Assembly: GCF_005405385.1 (NCBI RefSeq)
Contig: NZ_BJDY01000004.1
Location: 519,836-583,835 of the forward strand
Source of the DNA: Lactiplantibacillus mudanjiangensis
GTDB taxonomy: Bacteria; Bacillota; Bacilli; Lactobacillales; Lactobacillaceae
DNA length: 64,000 bases
Direction of reading: 5' to 3'
A program made the position numbers and the translations under genes. Of this stretch, positions 34,362 to 43,268 are shown one piece after another. The first letter of the stretch is position 1; each line of letters begins with the position of its first letter. The notes under the pieces are model-generated. The model was not told the origin of the DNA. It did not search any database and was given only the letters and a program-made list of their open reading frames with translations.

Positions 34362-34781
34362 ATGTTAATAGCTTATCCAGCAAGGTTGACTGATTATCCA
34401 GAATTGATTTCCCTGTGGGAACGGTCGGTATTAGCAACACATCATTTTTTACATCCGATTGATCGGCAGACGATTAAGCAGAATCTGCCACAGTACTTTG
34501 ACCAAGTGACATTGTTAAAATGGCAACTAGATGACGCCATCGTTGGTTTTTCAGGTACATCAGGGACCGAACTCGTGATGTTATTTCTTGACCCGGCGTA
34601 TTTTCGTCGTGGCTATGGGCAGCAGATTATCCAGCAGTTAGGAAATATCAAAAGGGTGACCGTCAATGCGCAAAATCCAGGGGCCTTAGCCTTTTATCAA
34701 CGACAAGGATTCAAAATTGTGTCCCAAGCTGCCGTTGATGGTGATGGGCGACCATATCCGATTATTAATTTAGCACGATGA
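34362..34781 (+). CDS. GNAT-family N-acetyltransferase
   Basis: A 139-residue acetyltransferase. The core motif reads LDPAYFRRGYGQQII (about 85) and NAQNPGALAFYQRQGF (about 109). It resembles YjaB-like members. ATG 34362 follows GGAG by nine bases; an earlier in-frame ATG overlaps that site. Substrate unknown. Confidence 0.82.
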   Translation: MLIAYPARLTDYPELISLWERSVLATHHFLHPIDRQTIKQNLPQYFDQVTLLKWQLDDAIVGFSGTSGTELVMLFLDPAYFRRGYGQQIIQQLGNIKRVTVNAQNPGALAFYQRQGFKIVSQAAVDGDGRPYPIINLAR

Positions 34782-34874
34782 TAACCAAAAATAGACATAA
34801 TGATTGACTATTCACGGTAATATTTGGATAATAAAAGAGTTAAAAACGAAAAAACGTTTTTAAGGGAGGATCCA

Positions 34875-36098
34875 ATGCTAGTTGATTTTAAAGTAAGTAA
34901 CTATCGATCTTTTAAAAATGAACAGGATTTTTCGATGGAGACTGGTAAAAGACTACGGAAATATCAGACCGCCAATACGATTCAAACCAAGCATGAACGT
35001 TTATTAAAATCAGCGTTACTGTTTGGCGCCAATGCCAATGGGAAAACTAACTTGATCAATGCGTTAGTCATGTTGAAATGGCTGATTGTTAATCCAACTA
35101 CGGATGAGCTACAACCATTGAAAACTGATACGTTTGGCTATAATCAAGCTAGTACTAGGTTTGAAATAACATTTAGTGACGCGCAATACCAATATAACTA
35201 TATTTTAGACTACACTGTTGATGAAGTTGTTTATGAAGCGTTGTCTGTCGATGAACAGGTTGTATTCAAACGAAATCGGCAAAGTTTTGATCAGTTACCG
35301 CCACAGTTAGCGGTTGTGAGTGATAATATCCGTAAGAATCAACTACTGCTGTATTTTGCGCAACAGAATAATGAGCAGCAGTCAAAGCTAGCTTATAAAT
35401 GGTTTGTCGAGGATCTGATCATTGTTAATACAGATAGAATCAGAAACGATAAATTTAAGTTACTGCAGGATGCGACTTTTAAAAGCAAATTTTTACACTT
35501 TCTACAAGCAGCTGATTTTAATATTCATGATGTTGAAGTCCGTGAGCGTCAGGAATCTGTTTCAATACCTGAATCAGTGATGAAGCGTCTGATTGCGACC
35601 GGTGCAGCAGATGAAGATTTTACTTTTATGAATTCAACCGCATATGATGTTTATTCGATTCATAACGCGCAACAAGGTACTTTTCCAGTCTATTTCGATA
35701 ACGAGAGTACGGGGACTAAAGTGTTCATGTTTTTAGCACTCTATATTTTGAGCAATAGTGAAAAAACCTTGTTAATTGACGAATTTGATCGCTCTTATCA
35801 CTTAGAATTAGCACAAGCGTTACTGTCATTAATTAACAATAAAAATCAAACCAATCAATTTATTTTGACGACGCATGAATTGTCGTTGATGGATGCTGAT
35901 TTACGCCAAGACCAAATCTGGTTTGCTGAAAAAAATCGGTTTGGCGAAAGTGAACTATTCAGTATCTTTGATTTTGACGACCCAGCGTTAAAGCGGAGTG
36001 ATTTTAATTATAAAAAGCGCTATTTAGAAGGCGTTTATGGGGCAACTCAACTCATCAATCAAAAGTTACTTTTGGAGGCTTTGGAGGAGAATGAGTAG
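34875..36098 (+). CDS. AAA ATPase of an RloAB/AbiL-like defence pair
   Basis: A 407-residue ATPase of the AAA_15/RloA group. It starts with the ABC-ATPase-like VDFKVSNYRSFKNEQDFSM, then has Walker A GANANGKT at about 53-60, Walker B TLLIDEFDRS near 300, and a switch His in TTHELSLMD. GGGAGG precedes ATG 34875; the longer frame from 34824 has no ribosome site. It overlaps the RloB-type gene by eight bases, the arrangement of two-gene abortive-infection systems in which the ATPase senses phage and controls a TOPRIM-like effector. Defence activity is inferred from family. Confidence 0.8.
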   Translation: MLVDFKVSNYRSFKNEQDFSMETGKRLRKYQTANTIQTKHERLLKSALLFGANANGKTNLINALVMLKWLIVNPTTDELQPLKTDTFGYNQASTRFEITFSDAQYQYNYILDYTVDEVVYEALSVDEQVVFKRNRQSFDQLPPQLAVVSDNIRKNQLLLYFAQQNNEQQSKLAYKWFVEDLIIVNTDRIRNDKFKLLQDATFKSKFLHFLQAADFNIHDVEVRERQESVSIPESVMKRLIATGAADEDFTFMNSTAYDVYSIHNAQQGTFPVYFDNESTGTKVFMFLALYILSNSEKTLLIDEFDRSYHLELAQALLSLINNKNQTNQFILTTHELSLMDADLRQDQIWFAEKNRFGESELFSIFDFDDPALKRSDFNYKKRYLEGVYGATQLINQKLLLEALEENE

Positions 36099-36678
36099 AG
36101 ATCGGAAAAAAAGGCAACTAAAACCGCGAATTTTTTTCTTTGTTGAGGGAAAAACAGAGAAAGTCTTTTTTGAAGCTTTGTCACAGCATTATCGATTAGC
36201 GGCCGCTAAAACTATTAAAATTATGGATGCTAGTGGTCTTGATTGGGTCGATAAAGCAAGTAGTATGATGAAAAACGATCCTAGGCTTCGACCGGATGAC
36301 CATACACAAGTCTTTATTATTTTTGATAAAGATGATTTTACCAAACAAAAGATTAATCAGATGATGAAAAAAGCTGACCGGTTGAGTCAAAAGATGATGA
36401 CATGTCAATTGGGCTTTTCTAACCGTTCCTTTGAAGTTTGGTTACTGGCACATTATCAAGTCATGACATCAAGAATTGAAAGCCAAGTTGTTTTGAACCA
36501 AAAGTTATCTAAAGTTTTGGGTACCACTTATATTAAGGGAAATAGTCGGCAAATGGAACATATTTTAGCTGATGATAAAGTCTATCAAGCGATTGATCAT
36601 ACTAAAAAAATTGTGACGATTACGACCGAGCAACAAGCGACAAATATTGGTCGTATTGTTGATACAGTGATTGCTTAA
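36091..36678 (+). CDS. RloB-family TOPRIM-like effector
   Basis: A 195-residue protein of the RloB/AbiLii type. The TOPRIM-like acidic residues are visible: FFVEGKTEKVFFEAL at about 14-28 and FIIFDKDDF near residue 78. A family block SNRSFEVWLLAHY follows. ATG 36091 lies inside the last codons of the ATPase gene (ATGAGTAG overlap), with GGAGGAG ahead, so translation is coupled. Relatives are thought to cut or disable RNA or another cell component after phage infection; the target here is unknown. Confidence 0.78.
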   Translation: MSRDRKKRQLKPRIFFFVEGKTEKVFFEALSQHYRLAAAKTIKIMDASGLDWVDKASSMMKNDPRLRPDDHTQVFIIFDKDDFTKQKINQMMKKADRLSQKMMTCQLGFSNRSFEVWLLAHYQVMTSRIESQVVLNQKLSKVLGTTYIKGNSRQMEHILADDKVYQAIDHTKKIVTITTEQQATNIGRIVDTVIA

Positions 36679-36705
36679 TTTGTTTCGATTAGATGTCCTA
36701 CGTTT

Positions 36706-36735
36706 GCCCGTCAAAAAAATTTGACGGGCTTTTTG
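36706..36735 (+). terminator. Terminator of the RloAB-like pair
   Basis: GCCCGTCAAA pairs with TTTGACGGGC, followed by five T. Confidence 0.9.
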
Positions 36736-36770
36736 TTGTCAGAATAAACGACGCTGATGATTTTGATTAT

Positions 36771-36784
36771 TGAAAGCGTTTTAA
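36771..36784 (+). promoter_or_regulatory. cre-like site
   Basis: TGAAAGCGTTTTAA fits TGNAANCGNWNNCA except at position 13. It lies 52 bases before the secreted protein gene, close to the expected -35 region. Confidence 0.35.
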
Positions 36785-36835
36785 TGTCCATGCTATGATC
36801 TTAGCGGAGCTAACTAATTAATGGAGGTCGGGGAA

Positions 36836-37435
36836 ATGAAAAAGGGGATTCAAATCGGGTTACTTGTCATCTTGTTGATATTTGGCGGTGGTCTACAAGG
36901 GCAGGCGCAAACCAAAACACTAAGGTCGATCCAACACGTAAAAGTCACGAAGCGGACGGTTACCGGTCAAACAACTGGCCGAGCTACTGTGAAGGTTTTA
37001 ACCAATAAAGGACAGGTTTTAGGACATAATCGAGCAAATTCAAAGGGTAAGTTTAAAATTAAAGTCAAACGAGATCTCAGACGAACCAATTTCAAATTCA
37101 AGATTAGTAAAAAAGGGTATCAGACCAAAACGATCCCATTTAATGGTGTAGTCGATGACGTGGCACAAGCGCGCAAAGAGGTTAATCGAGGGTTGAAAAA
37201 AATTAAAAAGCTACAAAAACAACTGGATGCTAATGATGCGATGATTGCAGAAAAACGGCAAGAATTAGCATCGTTAGAAGATTCTGAATCTATGGGTGAG
37301 GCTGATCCTAATCTTAAACAGGCCCATCAAGCTTTAAATCAAGCTGTTCAGGCGAATGCCGAAGCACAACAACAGTTGAACTTATTGAAAAGTAAATATG
37401 AGGGCATGAAATTGGTCCTCGATAGTTTGCAGTAA
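36836..37435 (+). CDS. Secreted Ig-like and coiled-coil protein
   Basis: A 199-residue exported protein: signal peptide to about residue 26 (cut near AQT), then a beta-sandwich of the bacterial Ig-like type (VTGQTTGRATVKVLTNKG ... NSKGKFKIKV), then a coiled coil at about 105-199. ATG 36836 follows GGAGG. It has no anchor. Function unknown. It opens a group of small secreted proteins that runs to 41.9 kb. Confidence 0.7.
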   Translation: MKKGIQIGLLVILLIFGGGLQGQAQTKTLRSIQHVKVTKRTVTGQTTGRATVKVLTNKGQVLGHNRANSKGKFKIKVKRDLRRTNFKFKISKKGYQTKTIPFNGVVDDVAQARKEVNRGLKKIKKLQKQLDANDAMIAEKRQELASLEDSESMGEADPNLKQAHQALNQAVQANAEAQQQLNLLKSKYEGMKLVLDSLQ

Positions 37436-37443
37436 CTATCAGT

Positions 37444-37480
37444 GCTTGTCAAAAACTAATATTTTTGACAAGCTTTTTTT
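37444..37480 (+). terminator. Terminator
   Basis: GCTTGTCAAAAA pairs with TTTTTGACAAGC, followed by seven T. Confidence 0.92.
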
Positions 37481-37539
37481 ATGAAGTTGTGCGCTTTTAC
37501 GTAGCTTGATATGATTAATAACTTAGGGGGGAGATAAAT

Positions 37540-38025
37540 TTGCGAGTAATTATTGGGGGATTAATTGGCATTAGTCTAATTGGCTGGTTAGGCTGGCAAA
37601 AGCATCAACAACGACGAGTGAACCAGCCGATGCTATTGATTTTAATCGCGGTGATCACGCTGTCTTGGACTTTAGCCGAAACTAAGGTGACCTATGCCGG
37701 CGTGCCGGTAACACGGACGCAGTTGATTCAAATCAAACAACTGACTGCGGCTGAAAAAGAGTTACAACAAGTGTTAACTGGAAAGTCTCAAGTGACGGCC
37801 GCTAAAAGTCAACTGGTCACGGTACGAACGACGCTTAAGCAACTTGATGGTGAGATGAATCAAACCAGCCTACAAGCTTTGACAGGACAGTTAGGGCAAT
37901 TGAAGCACAAATCTAGTCGACAATGGTTGTTTAATGTGAACGCCAAATTGGCACAGCGTTTGGGCAAAACAACTAAGCAACGACAAGCCGTTCAAAAACA
38001 GTTGAAAGTTGATGTTGGGTTGTAA
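37540..38025 (+). CDS. Small membrane protein with helical tail
   Basis: A 161-residue protein with two N-terminal membrane helices (about 3-19 and 31-46) and a Gln/Leu/Lys-rich helical tail that could form a coiled coil. The start is TTG at 37540 with GGGGGGAG ahead. I do not recognise a family. Its tail composition resembles that of the coiled-coil protein before it, so they may interact. Confidence 0.6.
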   Translation: MRVIIGGLIGISLIGWLGWQKHQQRRVNQPMLLILIAVITLSWTLAETKVTYAGVPVTRTQLIQIKQLTAAEKELQQVLTGKSQVTAAKSQLVTVRTTLKQLDGEMNQTSLQALTGQLGQLKHKSSRQWLFNVNAKLAQRLGKTTKQRQAVQKQLKVDVGL

Positions 38026-38096
38026 GCGAGGTGATTTTGACCATTTTCGAAAATAGCAGTGGTGTTATTTAGTTGTCTGTAAAATTAGGTTAACGA

Positions 38097-38134
38097 AAAC
38101 TCACAAAAGATTATGTCTTTTGCGAGTTTTTTTG
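38097..38134 (+). terminator. Terminator
   Basis: AAACTCACAAAAGA pairs with TCTTTTGCGAGTTT (one mismatch), followed by T. The remaining 250 bases before the next gene contain no frame I can support. Confidence 0.85.
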
Positions 38135-38391
38135 TGCTAGAAAAAAACTTTAAAAAAAGTTTGCTTAACTAGTCTAAAACGACATAAGGTGTCGCGGTGT
38201 TTTGGTATGATAGGCCCGTTAGTTCGTGGTTGGTGTTAAGGCGTATGGGGACTGAACACGAGCAAAATGAATAGAGGTCGGTGATGTTAGGTGGCGATGA
38301 TTTAGCTATGGATTTGACAGATCCGTGAGTTGGCTAGGTTGTTGTTGAAAAAACAAGTATTAAGGTAATTGGAGTAGTTTTTTGAATTTAG

Positions 38392-38413
38392 GATAGCTGT
38401 TGGAGCAGCTATC
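38392..38413 (+). promoter_or_regulatory. 5' UTR hairpin of the secreted-protein operon
   Basis: GATAGCTG pairs perfectly with CAGCTATC around a six-base loop (TTGGAG), four bases before the GGAGG of the first secreted protein gene. It could protect the mRNA or tune initiation. Confidence 0.5.
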
Positions 38414-38431
38414 GAAATGGAGGAATATTGG

Positions 38432-38971
38432 ATGAAAATTTTAAAGGTAGTTAGTGCAATGATGATTGCGACCACGTTAGGAACAACAGCAACGATGGTG
38501 ACACCAGCTGTGACGGCACAGGCTAAGACGAAGATGTCGTTGAAGACGATTCCTAAGAAATTTCGTGGGACTTGGTATCATTACGAAAAAAGTAGTGGGT
38601 ATATGTATCAAAAAATCTCGGCGACAACGCTCAAAACTCGAGAAAAGGGTGCTGCCTCTCATTACAATCAGAGTCTGACAATTCATCAGTTTGATTTGAG
38701 TAAAGGAATTAGTAATACTAAAACCAATATAAATAATCCACATAAATGGATGTTTGCTTATAAGTCTGGCTCAAAATATATTATGGATAGTTGGGACGCC
38801 TATTTTGAGGGACCAAAATATCGTAGTACGTATTCGATGACAACACGCAATTATAAAGGTAAAAAAGTAAAAGTTATTAAGAATACGCCAACTAATTCTG
38901 GTACTTGGTACATTTACAGTCCATCAAAAGCCATGGCAAAGCATTTATGGAATTTGGATAATAAGAAGTAG
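38432..38971 (+). CDS. Small secreted protein, tandem copy 1
   Basis: A 179-residue exported protein; the signal peptide ends near AQA-KTK. The mature part begins KMSLKTIPKKFRGTWYHYE and ends SPSKAMAKHLWNLDNKK. The next gene encodes a close copy, so this is a recent tandem duplication. The FRGTWYHYE opening recalls small lactobacillus surface proteins with a lipocalin-like strand pattern, but no function is known. ATG 38432 follows GGAGG. Confidence 0.75.
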   Translation: MKILKVVSAMMIATTLGTTATMVTPAVTAQAKTKMSLKTIPKKFRGTWYHYEKSSGYMYQKISATTLKTREKGAASHYNQSLTIHQFDLSKGISNTKTNINNPHKWMFAYKSGSKYIMDSWDAYFEGPKYRSTYSMTTRNYKGKKVKVIKNTPTNSGTWYIYSPSKAMAKHLWNLDNKK

Positions 38972-38994
38972 GGTTAACTTTGGAGGCGGAACTA

Positions 38995-39522
38995 ATGAAA
39001 TTAACAAAAATGATTAGTGCAATGATGGTTGCGACGAGTTTAGCTGGTGCAATGGTTGTCGCTACACCTAATCTTACAGCACAGGCTAAGACGAAGATGT
39101 CGCTAAAGACGATCCCTAAGCAATTTCGTGGGACTTGGTACCATTATGAACAAGGAAAATATCTTTCTCAAAAAATCTCAGCTAAAAAATTAATAAACCA
39201 TGGTGATGGTCGTAACTATAGTTTGACGATGCATCAATTAGATTTAAATAAAAAAGCCACTGCAACGAAGGACTTTACTAAGAATCCACATAAATGGATG
39301 TTTGCTTATAAGAGTGGTAACAAGGTCGTTATGCAGGACTGGCCAGCTTATTATGCGCTTGATAAGAAAGATCGTGGGTCCTATCAAGTGACAACTAGAA
39401 CTTATAAAGGGAAAAAAGTAAAGGTTTTGAAAGTAACTTTGGCTGCTAGCGGGGGTATGTGGTATATCTATAGTCCATCTAAAGTCATGGCTAAGCATTT
39501 ATGGAATTTAGATAATAAGTAA
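38995..39522 (+). CDS. Small secreted protein, tandem copy 2
   Basis: A 175-residue paralogue of the preceding protein. The signal peptide and the first 20 mature residues are almost identical, as are the blocks NPHKWMFAYKSG, TYKGKKVKV and MWYIYSPSK. The middle, including the YEQGKYLSQKISAKK region, differs and is shorter. GGAGGCGG precedes ATG 38995. It lies 23 bases after copy 1, in the same operon. Confidence 0.75.
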   Translation: MKLTKMISAMMVATSLAGAMVVATPNLTAQAKTKMSLKTIPKQFRGTWYHYEQGKYLSQKISAKKLINHGDGRNYSLTMHQLDLNKKATATKDFTKNPHKWMFAYKSGNKVVMQDWPAYYALDKKDRGSYQVTTRTYKGKKVKVLKVTLAASGGMWYIYSPSKVMAKHLWNLDNK

Positions 39523-39548
39523 CCATTGTCTTTGGAGGAGCACAACAA

Positions 39549-40595
39549 ATGAAATTCGCAAAACTAATCAGCGTGGCGATGGTGGCAACGACATTAGGCG
39601 TAACGACGACGATGCTAGCGCCATCACTGCCAGCACAAGCTAAACTGACTAAAGCGCAGAAAAAGGCCAAGCAGGCTAAGGCTGAAAGAAAACATTATAC
39701 GGCTAGCCAATGGGCACAAGTGACGAGTTACCGGAATCAAGCCAAGAAGATTGGAACTAGTACCAAAGGCATGTACGCACAAAAACCAATTGTGAAAAAA
39801 AAGTTTCGTGCCGGCAAGCTTAGTTCCAGTTATGTTAATCGTACGGTCAATTGGATTAATTTTTACCGTAACATGGTTGGCTTGAGCAATGTTACGGCGA
39901 ATAGTGAGTGGAATACTTCCGCGCAATATGGGGCTGCGACATTGGCCGCCGCCGATAAAGGTTTATCACATGGGCTTGTCGGGATTAAGCGCCCATCATT
40001 CATATCAAAGGCTAACTGGAAACTTGGCGCAGATGCAACTCTTCAGAGTAACTTAGCAGAAGGTGTGACCTCGCCATATGATGTCGTAACTGGTTACTTA
40101 AGTGACGATGGTAATCAGGTTAGCTTGAATCCGGGTCACCGTATGTGGTTACTTGGTGCTATTGATAAAGTTGGTGTCGGTCAGGCTGGCAAATATAATG
40201 ACTTGCGAGTGTTTGATGTCGATAATAACCAAGCAACCACAACCTTGAAAAAATTAATGTTTCCACGGGCGGGTTTAATGCCCTATGGATTAGTTAAAGC
40301 AGGTGCACCATGGGCCGTTTCATATCCAGATGATCATTATGTTGGCAGTACCGGAATAAAACCAGTAATCAGTGTTTATGACAATACGGCTAAAAAGAAA
40401 GTCAAAGTATCGCATATCGGTACTGGCGATGAATCGTACGGTTATTATGGTACCACTGTATATTTTGTACCGAAGAAGAGTCAAGTAAAGGTTAATCATT
40501 CTTATACGGTCAAAATTTCTAACGTTGAAAATCAGTCAGACATTTCATATAAAACGAGATTATTTGATCTGAAAGTGCAGGGGGGCTTCTACTAA
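39549..40595 (+). CDS. Secreted CAP-domain protein
   Basis: A 348-residue exported protein with a signal peptide ending near AQA-KLT, a Lys/Ala-rich helical linker (about 34-60) and a CAP/SCP domain (about 95-250). Typical CAP features are WINFYRNMVGL, an AQYGAATLAAADKGLSHGL stretch with the conserved His, and GHRMWLLGAIDKVGVGQ. A beta-rich tail follows. CAP proteins in Gram-positive bacteria act outside the cell, with roles in wall or lipid binding that are mostly unproven. GGAGGAG precedes the ATG. Confidence 0.82.
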   Translation: MKFAKLISVAMVATTLGVTTTMLAPSLPAQAKLTKAQKKAKQAKAERKHYTASQWAQVTSYRNQAKKIGTSTKGMYAQKPIVKKKFRAGKLSSSYVNRTVNWINFYRNMVGLSNVTANSEWNTSAQYGAATLAAADKGLSHGLVGIKRPSFISKANWKLGADATLQSNLAEGVTSPYDVVTGYLSDDGNQVSLNPGHRMWLLGAIDKVGVGQAGKYNDLRVFDVDNNQATTTLKKLMFPRAGLMPYGLVKAGAPWAVSYPDDHYVGSTGIKPVISVYDNTAKKKVKVSHIGTGDESYGYYGTTVYFVPKKSQVKVNHSYTVKISNVENQSDISYKTRLFDLKVQGGFY

Positions 40596-41362
40596 TGACT
40601 AAATGGAGACAACGATTACTGATGATTGTGGTCAGTGTGAGTGCGATTGGAATTGTCACGATGAGTGAAACGACAGCACAAGCAGCCAAGATCACTACAG
40701 TAAAACGGACCGCTTATCATGCTAATAAAGGTAACATTTATACGTCAACTGCCTTAAATAAGGTACGGGCTAAGGCCAAAACTTATCAGAACACAACGCT
40801 GTATGTCACTAAACATGCGACATTGAAGCAAAATGGTAAGAAAAAGGTATTTTACTATATTGATAGTAAAAAGGTGCAAGGCTGGTTGTGGCGTGGCTAT
40901 TTAAAAGCGGGGAAGATTGCCCCTTCAGTAGCGTCTATGAATTCAGCGATGGCCAACCAATTTCTTAAACAAACTAATAAGTATCGTGCAGCTAAAGGCA
41001 TGAAACCCGTTAGCTTAGATCCAAATCGAATGGCGTTACTTAAGCAATATAAGGTTTGGTTTAAAAAATCTGGATCAGATTATGATGTCGACAATGATGC
41101 ATTTGGGGTTGAGTCTGGAAAAGTTGGCTTACCAACTGATGAATTATTTTCAACCTTTGCACCAATTACAAGCAAGTATGACTTGAAGAGTAGTAAAAAC
41201 ATGTGCCAATTTGCAATTGATACATTTATGATTATTGGAAATAGGCAGGTAGATTATAAAGGCGCCGATATTTTACAACCTGAAACGTCCAAGATTGGGA
41301 TTAGCTGGTTCGAAGTAAATGGGAAAACCTATACAATGTTACTGACCAATCGTTATTACTAA
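40595..41362 (+). CDS. Secreted protein with wall-binding repeat and degenerate CAP-like domain
   Basis: A 255-residue exported protein whose ATG overlaps the stop of the CAP gene (TAATG). Signal peptide to about residue 31, then a repeat of the kind found in the NlpC/P60 protein at 10156 (TLYVTKHATLKQNGKKKVFYYI ... GWLWRGYLK). The C-terminal part begins FLKQTNKYRAAKGMKPVSLDPNRM, like the first helix of a CAP domain, but lacks the GHR-type core, so it may be a decayed partner of the upstream CAP protein. Confidence 0.7.
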   Translation: MTKWRQRLLMIVVSVSAIGIVTMSETTAQAAKITTVKRTAYHANKGNIYTSTALNKVRAKAKTYQNTTLYVTKHATLKQNGKKKVFYYIDSKKVQGWLWRGYLKAGKIAPSVASMNSAMANQFLKQTNKYRAAKGMKPVSLDPNRMALLKQYKVWFKKSGSDYDVDNDAFGVESGKVGLPTDELFSTFAPITSKYDLKSSKNMCQFAIDTFMIIGNRQVDYKGADILQPETSKIGISWFEVNGKTYTMLLTNRYY

Positions 41363-41399
41363 ACATTATTCTCAATATATTGATTAGGAGTCGAAATAA

Positions 41400-41933
41400 A
41401 TGAAAAAGCTCATGAAACGCTTAATTTTAAGTTTGACTGTTGCTGGTACATTAGCCGGAACATTATCAATAGTATCAGCAAACGCTCAAGCAAGTGCCAA
41501 AGTCTATAACATTTCCGAAACCACGTCATCCGATGGCACGCATTATTTTACGGTTGATGGAAAGTATTACACGCCAGAAGCGTACGCAGCATGGGAAGCA
41601 ACATTGCCGTACAATAAGTATGGTTATGATTCAGCAAAGCTAAAGGCGACAAAAAACAAATCAGGTAAGTCAATTAAGGTTACTGGTAAAGTAAAAGTTT
41701 TAAATCCAAATTTGGCTAAAAAGCATCAGGCGACATATGTACGCATTAAAACCTATAAAGGTAATCAATATGCAAAGCTAACAAAGTCAATGACATTTAG
41801 TAAGACTGTTAAGGTACCGAAAGCCAAGAGCATCTCGGTTCAAGCCGGTTACTATAGTTCTGCTAAAAAGAATGGCAAAACCGTAAAAACATTCCATGTC
41901 ACAGGATTAAGCGAAAAAGTCACTGTGAAGTAA
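41400..41933 (+). CDS. Small secreted protein
   Basis: A 177-residue exported protein: signal peptide ending near ASA-KVY, a YYTPEAYAAWEATLPYNKYGY segment, then a Lys-rich beta domain with ATKNKSGKSIKVTGKVKVLNP. No anchor is seen. AGGAG precedes the ATG. It ends the secreted-protein run and is closed by a strong terminator. I do not recognise a family beyond lactobacillus extracellular proteins. Confidence 0.7.
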   Translation: MKKLMKRLILSLTVAGTLAGTLSIVSANAQASAKVYNISETTSSDGTHYFTVDGKYYTPEAYAAWEATLPYNKYGYDSAKLKATKNKSGKSIKVTGKVKVLNPNLAKKHQATYVRIKTYKGNQYAKLTKSMTFSKTVKVPKAKSISVQAGYYSSAKKNGKTVKTFHVTGLSEKVTVK

Positions 41934-41944
41934 TGGCAATTATC

Positions 41945-41981
41945 AAAGAGAACCGTTTCAAAAACGAAACGGTTCTTTTTT
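41945..41981 (+). terminator. Terminator of the secreted-protein group
   Basis: AAGAGAACCGTTTC pairs with GAAACGGTTCTTTT, followed by T. Confidence 0.92.
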
Positions 41982-42080
41982 ATATTCATAAATTATAATT
42001 CAAACCATAAGCGTATCATTTGAATAACGCCATAGCATTCGTTATATTAAGGTTATTCAATTCACAGGAGGACACTAACC

Positions 42081-42332
42081 ATGAAGAAAATCATACTAGG
42101 TTTAACGGCAATTGTTGTGGGTGCCGGGGGCTTGTGGCTCTGGCGCAATAAAGAACGCTTAGAAGACGAAGCGCATCGGCGTGGGCTAGATGATCAGCTT
42201 CGTGGGAAAGCCATGCAGTTTAAAGGTGATCTGACTGATGATACGAAAGCTAAAATTAAAGGTGACTTATTAAGTGGGCGCGGCGATATCAAATCAAAGT
42301 TAATGGCAGCTAAAGACGAGCTGTCAGAATAG
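42081..42332 (+). CDS. Small membrane-anchored, CsbD-like stress protein
   Basis: An 83-residue protein with one N-terminal membrane helix (about 4-20) and a charged helical tail, GKAMQFKGDLTDDTKAKIKGDLLSGRGDIKSK, that resembles CsbD-type general stress proteins. The anchor is not typical of CsbD itself. AGGAGGA precedes the ATG. Single-gene unit. Confidence 0.6.
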   Translation: MKKIILGLTAIVVGAGGLWLWRNKERLEDEAHRRGLDDQLRGKAMQFKGDLTDDTKAKIKGDLLSGRGDIKSKLMAAKDELSE

Positions 42333-42342
42333 TCACCAATAT

Positions 42343-42382
42343 AAAACAAGCGATCAGCAATTAACGGCTGGTCGCTTGTTTT
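42343..42382. terminator. Bidirectional terminator
   Basis: AAAACAAGCGATCAGC pairs with GCTGGTCGCTTGTTTT (one mismatch), between converging genes. Confidence 0.9.
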
Positions 42383-43268
42383 AGTGTGTGGCTAAACTTT
42401 GATGCAAAAGTGGTAACGCCGGATTGTGATTGTTAGGGTCCGTTAGTAAGACGATTTGATAGTGTTGCGCACGGGCATCATCGAGTGGCATCAACTTGAT
42501 TTCATCCGTCGGGGTCACCAGACCAGCGGGATAAAAGGCGTAAGCTTGGTTCAACGCTACGAGTAGCTGCATCTGTTCACTACTGGTCACCCGTTGAATC
42601 GGTGTGTTAACCGCCATCGCCGCCAAACTAGCACGAAAACCGCGGCCGAGAAAGTCGGAACTTTCGGGGCTGTAGTATAGGATGGGACGTTGGGTTAAAT
42701 CAGTCGGACTTAATTGGTCTTGTTGACTAAGCGGATTCAACCGACTAACGCCCATCAGCATCGTGTTTTCGTAAATAACAGTCGCGGATAACGGTGAGTG
42801 CGGCGTTAATGCGGGTTGACCATAATTGATCGACAACGCCGCATCAAGATTGCCTTGCAACAAGTTTTCAGTCAAATGTTCATTACTTGCTTCTTGCAAG
42901 GTGACTTGTAAGGTAGGCTGCTGCTGCAACAAATGAAAGAGCGCTGTTTGTAGCAAGGTGCCTTCAAACGCGGAGAAATACCCCAGTCGTAGTTTTTGCG
43001 TGGCTTGGGCATCAAATGTAGTTAACGCGTTGACGGCATGACTGTAACTATTGACGATATCTTGCGCGGCACTTCGGAAAAATTGACCTTGTGCCGTTAA
43101 CTCAATTTGATTAGCCGATCGGACGACCAGTTTGACGCCTAGTTCAGCTTCTAACTGGGTGATCTGTTTAGAAATCGTTCGTTGTGATCGGAATTGTTGA
43201 TCAGCAACTTGTTTAAAACTTCCATATTGGGCGACTTGTAAAAAAGTTTGTAGTCGATTGATATCCAT
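42381..43268 (-). CDS. LysR-family transcriptional regulator
   Basis: A 295-residue regulator. The winged helix covers MDINRLQTFLQVAQYG ... QRTISKQITQLEAEL; a substrate-binding domain follows. The start at 43268 is supported by AGGAGGA; 13 further in-frame codons upstream lack a site. The stop overlaps the terminator stem. It is divergent from the flavoprotein gene at 43428 across 160 bases and is the likely regulator of it. Confidence 0.88.
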   Translation of the reverse strand: MDINRLQTFLQVAQYGSFKQVADQQFRSQRTISKQITQLEAELGVKLVVRSANQIELTAQGQFFRSAAQDIVNSYSHAVNALTTFDAQATQKLRLGYFSAFEGTLLQTALFHLLQQQPTLQVTLQEASNEHLTENLLQGNLDAALSINYGQPALTPHSPLSATVIYENTMLMGVSRLNPLSQQDQLSPTDLTQRPILYYSPESSDFLGRGFRASLAAMAVNTPIQRVTSSEQMQLLVALNQAYAFYPAGLVTPTDEIKLMPLDDARAQHYQIVLLTDPNNHNPALPLLHQSLATH

